A stretch of 64,000 nt of DNA from Auanema rhodensis (lineage: Eukaryota > Nematoda > Chromadorea > Rhabditida > Rhabditidae): positions 23,823,638 to 23,887,637 of the forward strand of contig OZ059900.1 in the NCBI GenBank assembly GCA_964057225.1, in the 5' to 3' direction. Shown here piece by piece: positions 11,629 through 25,400 of this stretch. The number at the start of each line of letters is the position of its first letter. Position 1 is the first letter of the stretch. The notes beneath the pieces were generated by a model. The model did not search any database. It was not told the DNA's origin and saw nothing but the letters and a program-made list of their open reading frames with translations. The position numbers and the translations under genes are program-made.

Positions 11629-12996
11629 ATATTTTATTATGCTGGAAAACCAGTTTTTGGAAATTTCGCTGTAAACAAGGTTTTGACTTACGATTTCATG
11701 TGTTCAAACTCATGCAATGTCAATGAAACCTAGCTCAAAATTGTTCGTACAACGTCTAGTTCCACTTTCACGACAAAAAAACAGGGGTTAGAAAATTAAG
11801 GAAATTAGCATATTCTGAGGGCACGCCCCTTATGGCTAATATTGATTAAATCGATTTTTGTTCATATGAGTCGTCAAATGCAACGAATTTCAGCGTGTTA
11901 CATACTAAAATGAAGCATTTTACATGCTGAACACTAGAGAAATACAAAAACACAGTATTTCCCATGAGAAATATTTTATTATGCTGGAAAACCAGTTTTT
12001 GGAAATTTCGCTGTAAACAAGGTTTTGACTTACGATTTCATGTGTTCAAACTCATGCAATGTCAATGAAACCTAGCTCAAAAATGTTCGTACAACGTCTA
12101 GTTCCACTTTCACGACAAAAAAACAGGGGTTAGAAAATTAAGGAAATTAGCATATTCTGAGGGCACGCCCCTTATGGCTAATATTGATTAAATCGATTTT
12201 TGTTCATATGAGTCGTCAAATGCAACGAATTTCAGCGTGTTGCATACTAAAATGAAGCATTTTACATGCTGAACACTAGAAAAATACAAAAACACAGTAT
12301 TTCTCATGAGAAATATTTTATTATGCTGGAAAACCAGTTTTTGGAAATTTCTCTGTAAACAAGGTTTTGACTTACGATTTCATGTGTTCAAACTCATGCA
12401 ATGTCTATGAAACCTAGCTCAAAATTGTTTGTACAACGTCTAGTTCCACTTTCACGACAAAAAAACAGGGGTTAGAAAATTAAGGAAATTAGCATATTCT
12501 GAGGGCACGCCCCTTATGGCTAATATTGATTAAATCGATTTTTGTTCATATGAGTCGTCAAATGCAACGAATTTCAGCGTGTTACATACTAAAATGAAGC
12601 ATTTTACATGCTGAACACTAGAAAAATACAAAAACACAGTATTTCTCATGAGAAATATTTTATTATGCTGGAAAACCAGTTTTTGGAAATTTCGCTGTAA
12701 ACAAGGTTTTGACTTACGATTTCATGTGTTCAAACTCATGCAATGTCAATGAAACCTAGCTCAAAATTGTTCGTACAACGTCTAGTTCCACTTTCACGAC
12801 AAAAAAACAGGGGTTAGAAAATTAAGGAAATTAGCATATTCTGAGGGCACGCCCCTTATGGCTAATATTGATTAAATCGATTTTTGTTCATATGAGTCGT
12901 CAAATGCAACGAATTTCAGCGTGTTACATACTAAAATGAAGCATTTTACATGCTGAACACTAGAAAAATACGAAAACACAGTATTTCCCATGAGAA
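11629..12996 (+). repeat. 4-monomer HOR, copy 1 (1368 bp)
   Basis: Monomer order: CTAGAGAAATAC; AAAAATGTTCG with CTCATGAG; TTTCTCTG/GTCTATG/TTGTTTG with CTCATGAG; TACGAAAAC. The same order follows at 12997. A private GTTGCATAC change is present only here, near 12240. Three of the four types also occur in the 17-mer, so this block is derived from the same pool. Confidence 0.88.
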
Positions 12997-14364
12997 ATAT
13001 TTTATTATGCTGGAAAACCAGTTTTTGGAAATTTCGCTGTAAACAAGGTTTTGACTTACGATTTCATGTGTTCAAACTCATGCAATGTCAATGAAACCTA
13101 GCTCAAAATTGTTCGTACAACGTGTAGTTCCACTTTCACGACAAAAAAACAGGGGTTAGAAAATTAAGGAAATTAGCATATTCTGAGGGCACGCCCCTTA
13201 TGGCTAATATTGATTAAATCGATTTTTGTTCATATGAGTCGTCAAATGCAACGAATTTCAGCGTGTTACATACTAAAATGAAGCATTTTACATGCTGAAC
13301 ACTAGAGAAATACAAAAACACAGTATTTCCCATGAGAAATATTTTATTATGCTGGAAAACCAGTTTTTGGAAATTTCGCTGTAAACAAGGTTTTGACTTA
13401 CGATTTCATGTGTTCAAACTCATGCAATGTCAATGAAACCTAGCTCAAAAATGTTCGTACAACGTCTAGTTCCACTTTCACGACAAAAAAACAGGGGTTA
13501 GAAAATTAAGGAAATTAGCATATTCTGAGGGCACGCCCCTTATGGCTAATATTGATTAAATCGATTTTTGTTCATATGAGTCGTCAAATGCAACGAATTT
13601 CAGCGTGTTACATACTAAAATGAAGCATTTTACATGCTGAACACTAGAAAAATACAAAAACACAGTATTTCTCATGAGAAATATTTTATTATGCTGGAAA
13701 ACCAGTTTTTGGAAATTTCTCTGTAAACAAGGTTTTGACTTACGATTTCATGTGTTCAAACTCATGCAATGTCTATGAAACCTAGCTCAAAATTGTTTGT
13801 ACAACGTCTAGTTCCACTTTCACGACAAAAAAACAGGGGTTAGAAAATTAAGGAAATTAGCATATTCTGAGGGCACGCCCCTTATGGCTAATATTGATTA
13901 AATCGATTTTTGTTCATATGAGTCGTCAAATGCAACGAATTTCAGCGTGTTACATACTAAAATGAAGCATTTTACATGCTGAACACTAGAAAAATACAAA
14001 AACACAGTATTTCTCATGAGAAATATTTTATTATGCTGGAAAACCAGTTTTTGGAAATTTCGCTGTAAACAAGGTTTTGACTTACGATTTCATGTGTTCA
14101 AACTCATGCAATGTCAATGAAACCTAGCTCAAAATTGTTCGTACAACGTCTAGTTCCACTTTCACGACAAAAAAACAGGGGTTAGAAAATTAAGGAAATT
14201 AGCATATTCTGAGGGCACGCCCCTTATGGCTAATATTGATTAAATCGATTTTTGTTCATATGAGTCGTCAAATGCAACGAATTTCAGCGTGTTACATACT
14301 AAAATGAAGCATTTTACATGCTGAACACTAGAAAAATACGAAAACACAGTATTTCCCATGAGAA
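12997..14364 (+). repeat. 4-monomer HOR, copy 2 (1368 bp)
   Basis: Repeats the order of 11629-12996 at +1368, but its first monomer has CGTGTAG (G128), which copy 1 lacks. The boundary therefore lies inside that monomer or has been altered by conversion. Confidence 0.88.
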
Positions 14365-17300
14365 ATATTTTATTATGCTGGAAAACCAGTTTTTGGAAAT
14401 TTCGCTGTAAACAAGGTTTTGACTTACGATTTCATGTGTTCAAACTCATGCAATGTCAATGAAACCTAGCTCAAAATTGTTCGTACAACGTGTAGTTCCA
14501 CTTTCACGACAAAAAAACAGGGGTTAGAAAATTAAGGAAATTAGCATATTCTGAGGGCACGCCCCTTATGGCTAATATTGATTAAATCGATTTTTGTTCA
14601 TATGAGTCGTCGAATGCAACGAATTTCAGCGTGTTACATACTAAAATGAAGCATTTTACATGCTGAACACTAGAAAAATACAAAAACACAGTATTTCCCA
14701 TGAGAAATATTTTATTATGCTGGAAAACCAGTTTTTGGAAATTTCGCTGTAAACAAGGTTTTGACTTACGATTTCATGTGTTCAAACTCATGCAATGTCA
14801 ATGAAACCTAGCTCAAAATTATTCGTACAACGTCTAGTTCCACTTTCACGACAAAAAAAACAGGGGTTAGAAAATTAAGGAAATTAGCATATTCTGAGGG
14901 CACGCCCCTTATGGCTAATATTGATTAAATCGATTTTTGTTCATATGAGTCGTCAAATGCAACGAATTTCAGCGTGTTACATACTAAAATGAAGCATTTT
15001 ACATGCTGAACACTAGAAAAATACAAAAACACAGTATTTCCCATGAGAAATATTTTATTATGCTGGAAAACCAGTTTTTGGAAATTTCGCTGTAAACAAG
15101 GTTTTGACTTACGATTTCATGTGTTCAAACTCATGCAATGTCAATGAAACCTAGCTCAAAATTGTTCGTACAACGTCTAGTTCCACTTTCACGACAAAAA
15201 AACAGGGGTTAGAAAATGAAGGAAATTAGCATATTCTGAGGGCACGCCCCTTATGGCTAATATTGATTAAATCGATTTTTGTTCATATGAGTCGTCAAAT
15301 GCAACGAATTTCAGCGTGTTACATACTAAAATGAAGCATTTTACATGCTGAACACTAGTAAAATACAAAAACACAGTATTTCCCATGAGAAATATTTTAT
15401 TATGCTGGAAAACCAGTTTTTGGAAATTTCGCTGTAAACAAGGTTTTGACTTACGATTTCATGTGTTCAAACTCATGCAATGTCAATGAAACCTAGCTCA
15501 AAATTGTTCGTACAACGTGTAGTTCCACTTTCACGACAAAAAAACAGGGGTTAGAAAATTAAGGAAATTAGCATATTCTGAGGGCACGCCCCTTATGGCT
15601 AATATTGATTAAATCGATTTTTGTTCATATGAGTCGTCGAATGCAACGAATTTCAGCGTGTTACATACTAAAATGAAGCATTTTACATGCTGAACACTAG
15701 AAAAATACAAAAACACAGTATTTCCCATGAGAAATATTTTATTATGCTGGAAAACCAGTTTTTGGAAATTTCGCTGTAAACAAGGTTTTGACTTACGATT
15801 TCATGTGTTCAAACTCATGCAATGTCAATGAAACCTAGCTCAAAATTGTTCGTACAACGTCTAGTTCCACTTTCACGACAAAAAAACAGGGGTTAGAAAA
15901 TTAAGGAAATTAGCATATTCTGAGGGCACGCCCCTTATGGCTAATATTGATTAAATCGATTTTTGTTCATATGAGTCGTCAAATGCAACGAATTTCAGCG
16001 TGTTACATACTAAAATGAAGCATTTTACATGCTGAACACTAGAAAAATACGAAAACACAGTATTTCCCATGAGAAATATTTTATTATGCTGGAAAACCAG
16101 TTTTTGGAAATTTCGCTGTAAACAAGGTTTTGACTTACGATTTCATGTGTTCAAACTCATGCAATGTCAATGAAACCTAGCTCAAAATTGTTCGTACAAC
16201 GTGTAGTTCCACTTTCACGACAAAAAAACAGGGGTTAGAAAATTAAGGAAATTAGCATATTCTGAGGGCACGCCCCTTATGGCTAATATTGATTAAATCG
16301 ATTTTTGTTCATATGAGTCGTCGAATGCAACGAATTTCAGCGTGTTACATACTAAAATGAAGCATTTTACATGCTGAACACTAGAAAAATACAAAAACAC
16401 AGTATTTCCCATGAGAAATATTTTATTATGCTGGAAAACCAGTTTTTGGAAATTTCGCTGTAAACAAGGTTTTGACTTACGATTTCATGTGTTCAAACTC
16501 ATGCAATGTCAATGAAACCTAGCTCAAAATTGTTCGTACAACGTCTAGTTCCACTTTCACGACAAAAAAACAGGGGTTAGAAAATTAAGGAAATTAGCAT
16601 ATTCTGAGGGCACGCCCCTTATGGCTAATATTGATTAAATCGATTTTTGTTCATATGAGTCGTCAAATGCAACGAATTTCAGCGTGTTACATACTAAAAT
16701 GAAGCATTTTACATGCTGAACACTAGAGAAATACAAAAACACAGTATTTCCCATGAGAAATATTTTATTATGCTGGAAAACCAGTTTTTGGAAATTTCGC
16801 TGTAAACAAGGTTTTGACTTACGATTTCATGTGTTCAAACTCATGCAATGTCAATGAAACCTAGCTCAAAAATGTTCGTACAACGTCTAGTTCCACTTTC
16901 ACGACAAAAAAACAGGGGTTAGAAAATTAAGGAAATTAGCATATTCTGAGGGCACGCCCCTTATGGCTAATATTGATTAAATCGATTTTTGTTCATATGA
17001 GTCGTCAAATGCAACGAATTTCAGCGTGTTACATACTAAAATGAAGCATTTTACATGCTGAACACTAGAAAAATACGAAAACACAGTATTTCCCATGAGA
17101 AATATTTTATTATGCTGGAAAACCAGTTTTTGGAAATTTCGCTGTAAACAAGGTTTTGACTTACGATTTCATGTGTTCAAACTCATGCAATGTCAATGAA
17201 ACCTAGCTCAAAATTGTTCGTACAACGTGTAGTTCCACTTTCACGACAAAAAAACAGGGGTTAGAAAATTAAGGAAATTAGCATATTCTGAGGGCACGCC

Positions 17301-19495
17301 CCTTATGGCTAATATTGATTAAATCGATTTTTGTTCATATGAGTCGTCGAATGCAACGAATTTCAGCGTGTTACATACTAAAATGAAGCATTTTACATGC
17401 TGAACACTAGAAAAATACAAAAACACAGTATTTCCCATGAGAAATATTTTATTATGCTGGAAAACCAGTTTTTGGAAATTTCGCTGTAAACAAGGTTTTG
17501 ACTTACGATTTCATGTGTTCAAACTCATGCAATGTCAATGAAACCTAGCTCAAAATTGTTCGTACAACGTCTAGTTCCACTTTCACGACAAAAAAACAGG
17601 GGTTAGAAAATTAAGGAAATTAGCATATTCTGAGGGCACGCCCCTTATGGCTAATATTGATTAAATCGATTTTTGTTCATATGAGTCGTCAAATGCAACG
17701 AATTTCAGCGTGTTACATACTAAAATGAAGCATTTTACATGCTGAACACTAGAAAAATACAAAAACACAGTATTTCCCATGAGAAATATTTTATTATGCT
17801 GGAAAACCAGTTTTTGGAAATTTCGCTGTAAACAAGGTTTTGACTTACGATTTCATGTGTTCAAACTCATGCAATGTCAATGAAACCTAGCTCAAAATTG
17901 TTCGTACAGCGTCTAGTTCCACTTTCACGACAAAAAAACAGGGGTTAGAAAATTAAGGAAATTAGCATATTCTGAGGGCACGCCCCTTATGGCTAATATT
18001 GATTAAATCGATTTTTGTTCATATGAGTCGTCAAATGCAACGAATTTCAGCGTGTTACATACTAAAATGAAGCATTTTACATGCTGAACACTAGTAAAAT
18101 ACAAAAACACAGTATTTCCCATGAGAAATATTTTATTATGCTGGAAAACCAGTTTTTGGAAATTTCGCTGTAAACAAGGTTTTGACTTACGATTTCATGT
18201 GTTCAAACTCATGCAATGTCAATGAAACCTAGCTCAAAATTGTTCGTACAACGTCTAGTTCCACTTTCACGACAAAAAAACAGGGGTTAGAAAATTAAGG
18301 AAATTAGCATATTCTGAGGGCACGCCCCTTATGGCTAATATTGATTAAATCGATTTTTGTTCATATGATTCGTCAAATGCAACGAATTTCAGCGTGTTAC
18401 ATACTAAAATGAAGCATTTTACATGCTGAACACTAGAAAATTACGAAAACACAGTATTTCCCATGAGAAATATTTTATTATGCTGGAAAACCAGTTTTTG
18501 GAAATTTCGCTGTAAACAAGGTTTTGACTTACGATTTCATGTGTTCAAACTCATGCAATGTCAATGAAACCTAGCTCAAAATTGTTCGTACAACGTGTAG
18601 TTCCACTTTCACGACAAAAAAACAGGGGTTAGAAAATTAAGGAAATTAGCATATTCTGAGGGCACGCCCCTTATGGCTAATATTGATTAAATCGATTTTT
18701 GTTCATATGAGTCGTCGAATGCAACGAATTTCAGCGTGTTACATACTAAAATGAAGCATTTTACATGCTGAACACTAGAAAAATACAAAAACACAGTATT
18801 TCCCATGAGAAATATTTTATTATGCTGGAAAACCAGTTTTTGGAAATTTCGCTGTAAACAAGGTTTTGACTTACGATTTCATGTGTTCAAACTCATGCAA
18901 TGTCAATGAAACCTAGCTCAAAATTGTTCGTACAACGTCTAGTTCCACTTTCACGACAAAAAAACAGGGGTTAGAAAATTAAGGAAATTAGCATATTCTG
19001 AGGGCACGCCCCTTATGGCTAATATTGATTAAATCGATTTTTGTTCATATGAGTCGTCAAATGCAACAAATTTCAGCGTGTTACATACTAAAATGAAGCA
19101 TTTTACATGCTGAACACTAGAAAAATACAAAAACACAGTATTTCCCATGAGAAATATTTTATTATGCTGGAAAACCAGTTTTTGGAAATTTCGCTGTAAA
19201 CAAGGTTTTGACTTACGATTTCATGTGTTCAAACTCATGCAATGTCAATGAAACCTAGCTCAAAATTGTTCGTACAACGTCTAGTTCCACTTTCACGACA
19301 AAAAAACAGGGGTTAGAAAATTAAGGAAATTAGCATATTCTGAGGGCACGCCCCTTATGGCTAATATTGATTAAATCGATTTTTGTTCATATGAGTCGTC
19401 AAATGCAACGAATTTCAGCGTGTTACATACTAAAATGAAGCATTTTACATGCTGAACACTAGAAAAATACAAAAACACAGTATTTCTCATGAGAA
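14365..19495 (+). repeat. Irregular monomer block with CGTGTAG/GTCGAATG units
   Basis: Fifteen monomers. A type with CGTGTAG plus GTCGTCGAATG recurs at 14365, 15392, 16076, 17102 and 18470; the preceding monomer usually ends TACGAAAAC or carries TAGTAAAATAC, so a two-to-four-monomer motif is shuffled rather than strictly periodic. The monomer at 14707 is 343 bp (A8 tract at 14853-14860). Private changes include GTACAGCGTC (17786 monomer), AAAATTACG (18128 monomer) and GCAACAAATT (18812 monomer). Confidence 0.85.
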
Positions 19496-22400
19496 ATATT
19501 TTATTATGCTGGAAAACCAGTTTTTGGAAATTTCGCTGTAAACAAGGTTTTGACTTACGATTTCATGTGTTCAAACTCATGCAATGTCAATGAAACCTAG
19601 CTCAAAATTGTTCGTACAACGTTTAGTTCCACTTTCACGACAAAAAAACAGGGGTTAGAAAATTAAGGAAATTAGCATATTCTGAGGGCACGCCCCTTAT
19701 GGCTAATATTGATTAAATCGATTTTTGTTCATATGAGTCGTCAAATGCAACGAATTTCAGCGTGTTACATACTAAAATGAAGCATTTTACATGCTGAACA
19801 CTAGTAAAATACAAAAACACAGTATTTCCCATGAGAAATATTTTATTATGCTGGAAAACCAGTTTTTGGAAATTTCGCTGTAAACAAGGTTTTGACTTAC
19901 GATTTCATGTGTTCAAACTCATGCAATGTCAATGAAACCTAGCTCAAAATTGTTCGTACAACGTCTAGTTCCACTTTCACAACAAAAAAACAGGGGTTAG
20001 AAAATTAAGGAAATTAGCATATTCTGAGGGCACGCCCCTTATGGCTAATATTGATTAAATCGATTTTTGTTCATATGATTCGTCAAATGCAACGAATTTC
20101 AGCGTGTTACATACTAAAATGAAGCATTTTACATGCTGAACACTAGAAAAAAACAAAAACACAGTATTTCCCATGAGAAATATTTTATTATGCTGGAAAA
20201 CCAGTTTTTGGAAATTTCGCTGTAAACAAGGTTTTGACTTACGATTTCATGTGTTCAAACTCATGCAATGTCAATGAAACTTAGCTCAAAATTGTTCGTA
20301 CAACGTCTAGTTCCACTTTCACGACAAAAAAACAGGGGTTAGAAAATTAAGGAAATTAGCATATTCTGAGGGCACGCCCCTTATGGCTAATATTGATTAA
20401 ATCGATTTTTGTTCATATGAGTCGTCAAATGCAACGAATTTCAGCGTGTTACATACTAAAATGAAGCATTTTACATGCTGAACACTAGTAAAATACAAAA
20501 ACACAGTATTTCCCATGAGAAATATTTTATTATGCTGGAAAACCAGTTTTTGGAAATTTCGCTGTAAACAAGGTTTTGACTTACGATTTCATGTGTTCAA
20601 ACTCATGCAATGTCAATGAAACCTAGCTCAAAATTGTTCGTACAACGTCTAGTTCCACTTTCACGACAAAAAAACAGGGGTTAGAAAATTAAGGAAATTA
20701 GCATATTCTGAGGGCACGCCCCTTATGGCTAATATTGATTAAATCGATTTTTGTTCATATGAGTCGTCAAATGCAACGAATTTCAGCGTGTCACATACTA
20801 AAATGAAGCATTTTACATGCTGAACGCTAGAAAAATACAAAAACACAGTATTTCCCATGAGAAATATTTTATTATGCTGGAAAACCAGTTTTTGGAAATT
20901 TCGCTGTAAACAAGGTTTTGACTTACGATTTCATGTGTTCAAACTCATGCAATGTCAATGAAACCTAGCTCAAAATTGTTCGTACAACGTTTAGTTCCAC
21001 TTTCACGACAAAAAAACAGAGGTTAGAAAATTAAGGAAATTAGCATATTCTGAGGGCACGCCCCTTATGGCTAATATTGATTAAATCGATTTTTGTTCAT
21101 ATGAGTCGTCAAATGCAACGAATTTCAGCGTGTTACATACTAAAATGAAGCATTTTACATGCTGAACACTAGAAAAATACAAAAACACAGTATTTCCCAT
21201 GAGAAATATTTTATTATGCTGGAAAACCAGTTTTTGGAAATTTCGCTGTAAACAAGGTTTTGACTTACGATTTCATGTGTTCAAACTCATGCAATGTCAA
21301 TGAAACCTAGCTCAAAATTGTTCGTACAACGTCTAGTTCCACTTTCACGACAAAAAAACAGGGGTTAGAAAATTAAGGAAATTAGCATATTCTGAGGGCA
21401 CGCCCCTTATGGCTAATATTGATTAAATCGATTTTTGTTCATATGAGTCGTCAAATGCAACGAATTTCAGCGTGTTACATACTAAAATGAAGCATTTTAC
21501 ATGCTGAACACTAGAAAAATACAAAAACACAGTATTTCCCATGAGAAATATTTTATTATGCTGGAAAACCAGTTTTTGGAAATTTCGCTGTAAACAAGGT
21601 TTTGACTTACGATTTCATGTGTTCAAACTCATGCAATGTCAATGAAACCTAGCTCAAAATTGTTCGTACAACGTCTAGTTCCACTTTCACGACAAAAAAA
21701 CAGGGGTTAGAAAATTAAGGAAATTAGCATATTCTGAGGGCACGCCCCTTATGGCTAATATTGATTAAATCGATTTTTGTTCATATGAGTCGTCAAATGC
21801 AACGAATTTCAGCGTGTTACATACTAAAATGAAGCATTTTACATGCTGAACACTAGTAAAATACAAAAACACAGTATTTCCCATGAGAAATATTTTATTA
21901 TGCTGGAAAACCAGTTTTTGGAAATTTCGCTGTAAACAAGGTTTTGACTTACGATTTCATGTGTTCAAACTCATGCAATGTCAATGAAACCTAGCTCAAA
22001 ATTGTTCGTACAACGTCTAGTTCCACTTTCACGACAAAAAAACAGGGGTTAGAAAATTAAGGAAATTAGCATATTCTGAGGGCACGCCCCTTATGGCTAA
22101 TATTGATTAAATCGATTTTTGTTCATATGATTCGTCAAATGCAACGAATTTCAGCGTGTTACATACTAAAATGAAGCATTTTACATGCTGAACACTAGAA
22201 AAAAACAAAAACACAGTATTTCCCATGAGAAATATTTTATTATGCTGGAAAACCAGTTTTTGGAAATTTCGCTGTAAACAAGGTTTTGACTTACGATTTC
22301 ATGTGTTCAAACTCATGCAATGTCAATGAAACTTAGCTCAAAATTGTTCGTACAACGTCTAGTTCCACTTTCACGACAAAAAAACAGGGGTTAGAAAATT

Positions 22401-25400
22401 AAGGAAATTAGCATATTCTGAGGGCACGCCCCTTATGGCTAATATTGATTAAATCGATTTTTGTTCATATGAGTCGTCAAATGCAACGAATTTCAGCGTG
22501 TTACATACTAATATGAAGCATTTTACATGCTGAACACTAGAAAAATACAAAAACACAGTATTTCCCATGAGAAATATTTTATTATGCTGGAAAACCAGTT
22601 TTTGGAAATTTCGCTGTAAACAAGGTTTTGACTTACGATTTCATGTGTTCAAACTCATGCAATGTCAATGAAACCTAGCTCAAAATTGTTCGTACAACGT
22701 TTAGTTCCACTTTCACGACAAAAAAACAGAGGTTAGAAAATTAAGGAAATTAGCATATTCTGAGGGCACGCCCCTTATGGCTAATATTGATTAAATCGAT
22801 TTTTGTTCATATGAGTCGTCAAATGCAACGAATTTCAGCGTGTTACATACTAAAATGAAGCATTTTACATGCTGAACACTAGTAAAATACAAAAACACAG
22901 TATTTCCCATGAGAAATATTTTATTATGCTGGAAAACCAGTTTTTGGAAATTTCGCTGTAAACAAGGTTTTGACTTACGATTTCATGTGTTCAAACTCAT
23001 GCAATGTCAATGAAACCTAGCTCAAAATTGTTCGTACAACGTCTAGTTCCACTTTCACGACAAAAAAACAGGGGTTAGAAAATTAAGGAAATTAGCATAT
23101 TCTGAGGGCACGCCCCTTATGGCTAATATTGATTAAATCGATTTTTGTTCATATGATTCGTCAAATGCAACGAATTTCAGCGTGTTACATACTAAAATGA
23201 AGCATTTTACATGCTGAACACTAGAAAAAAACAAAAACACAGTATTTCCCATGAGAAATATTTTATTATGCTGGAAAACCAGTTTTTGGAAATTTCGCTG
23301 TAAACAAGGTTTTGACTTACGATTTCATGTGTTCAAACTCATGCAATGTCAATGAAACTTAGCTCAAAATTGTTCGTACAACGTCTAGTTCCACTTTCAC
23401 GACAAAAAAACAGGGGTTAGAAAATTAAGGAAATTAGCATATTCTGAGGGCACGCCCCTTATGGCTAATATTGATTAAATCGATTTTTGTTCATATGAGT
23501 CGTCAAATGCAACGAATTTCAGCGTGTTACATACTAATATGAAGCATTTTACATGCTGAACACTAGAAAAATACAAAAACACAGTATTTCCCATGAGAAA
23601 TATTTTATTATGCTGGAAAACCAGTTTTTGGAAATTTCGCTGTAAACAAGGTTTTGACTTACGATTTCATGTGTTCAAACTCATGCAATGTCAATGAAAC
23701 CTAGCTCAAAATTGTTCGTACAACGTTTAGTTCCACTTTCACGACAAAAAAACAGAGGTTAGAAAATTAAGGAAATTAGCATATTCTGAGGGCACGCCCC
23801 TTATGGCTAATATTGATTAAATCGATTTTTGTTCATATGAGTCGTCAAATGCAACGAATTTCAGCGTGTTACATACTAATATGAAGCATTTTACATGCTG
23901 AACACTAGAAAAATACAAAAACACAGTATTTCCCATGAGAAATATTTTATTATGCTGGAAAACCAGTTTTTGGAAATTTCGCTGTAAACAAGGTTTTGAC
24001 TTACGATTTCATGTGTTCAAACTCATGCAATGTCAATGAAACCTAGCTCAAAATTGTTCGTACAACGTTTAGTTCCACTTTCACGACAAAAAAACAGAGG
24101 TTAGAAAATTAAGGAAATTAGCATATTCTGAGGGCACGCCCCTTATGGCTAATATTGATTAAATCGATTTTTGTTCATATGAGTCGTCAAATGCAACGAA
24201 TTTCAGCGTGTTACATACTAAAATGAAGCATTTTACATGCTGAACACTAGAAAAATACAAAAACACAGTATTTCCCATGAGAAATATTTTATTATGCTGG
24301 AAAACCAGTTTTTGGAAATTTCGCTGTAAACAAGGTTTTGACTTACGATTTCATGTGTTCAAACTCATGCAATGTCAATGAAACCTAGCTCAAAATTGTT
24401 CGTACAACGTCTAGTTCCACTTTCACGACAAAAAAACAGGGGTTAGAAAATTAAGGAAATTAGCATATTCTGAGGGCACGCCCCTTATGGCTAATATTGA
24501 TTAAATCGATTTTTGTTCATATGAGTCGTCAAATGCAACGAATTTCAGCGTGTTACATACTAAAATGAAGCATTTTACATGCTGAACACTAGTAAAATAC
24601 AAAAACACAGTATTTCCCATGAGAAATATTTTATTATGCTGGAAAACCAGTTTTTGGAAATTTCGCTGTAAACAAGGTTTTGACTTACGATTTCATGTGT
24701 TCAAACTCATGCAATGTCAATGAAACCTAGCTCAAAATTGTTCGTACAACGTCTAGTTCCACTTTCACGACAAAAAAACAGGGGTTAGAAAATTAAGGAA
24801 ATTAGCATATTCTGAGGGCACGCCCCTTATGGCTAATATTGATTAAATCGATTTTTGTTCATATGATTCGTCAAATGCAACGAATTTCAGCGTGTTACAT
24901 ACTAAAATGAAGCATTTTACATGCTGAACACTAGAAAAATACGAAAACACAGTATTTCCCATGAGAAATATTTTATTATGCTGGAAAACCAGTTTTTGGA
25001 AATTTCGCTGTAAACAAGGTTTTGACTTACGATTTCATGTGTTCAAACTCATGCAATGTCAATGAAACCTAGCTCAAAATTGTTCGTACAACGTGTAGTT
25101 CCACTTTCACGACAAAAAAACAGGGGTTAGAAAATTAAGGAAATTAGCATATTCTGAGGGCACGCCCCTTATGGCTAATATTGATTAAATCGATTTTTGT
25201 TCATATGAGTCGTCGAATGCAACGAATTTCAGCGTGTTACATACTAAAATGAAGCATTTTACATGCTGAACACTAGAAAAATACAAAAACACAGTATTTC
25301 CCATGAGAAATATTTTATTATGCTGGAAAACCAGTTTTTGGAAATTTCGCTGTAAACAAGGTTTTGACTTACGATTTCATGTGTTCAAACTCATGCAATG

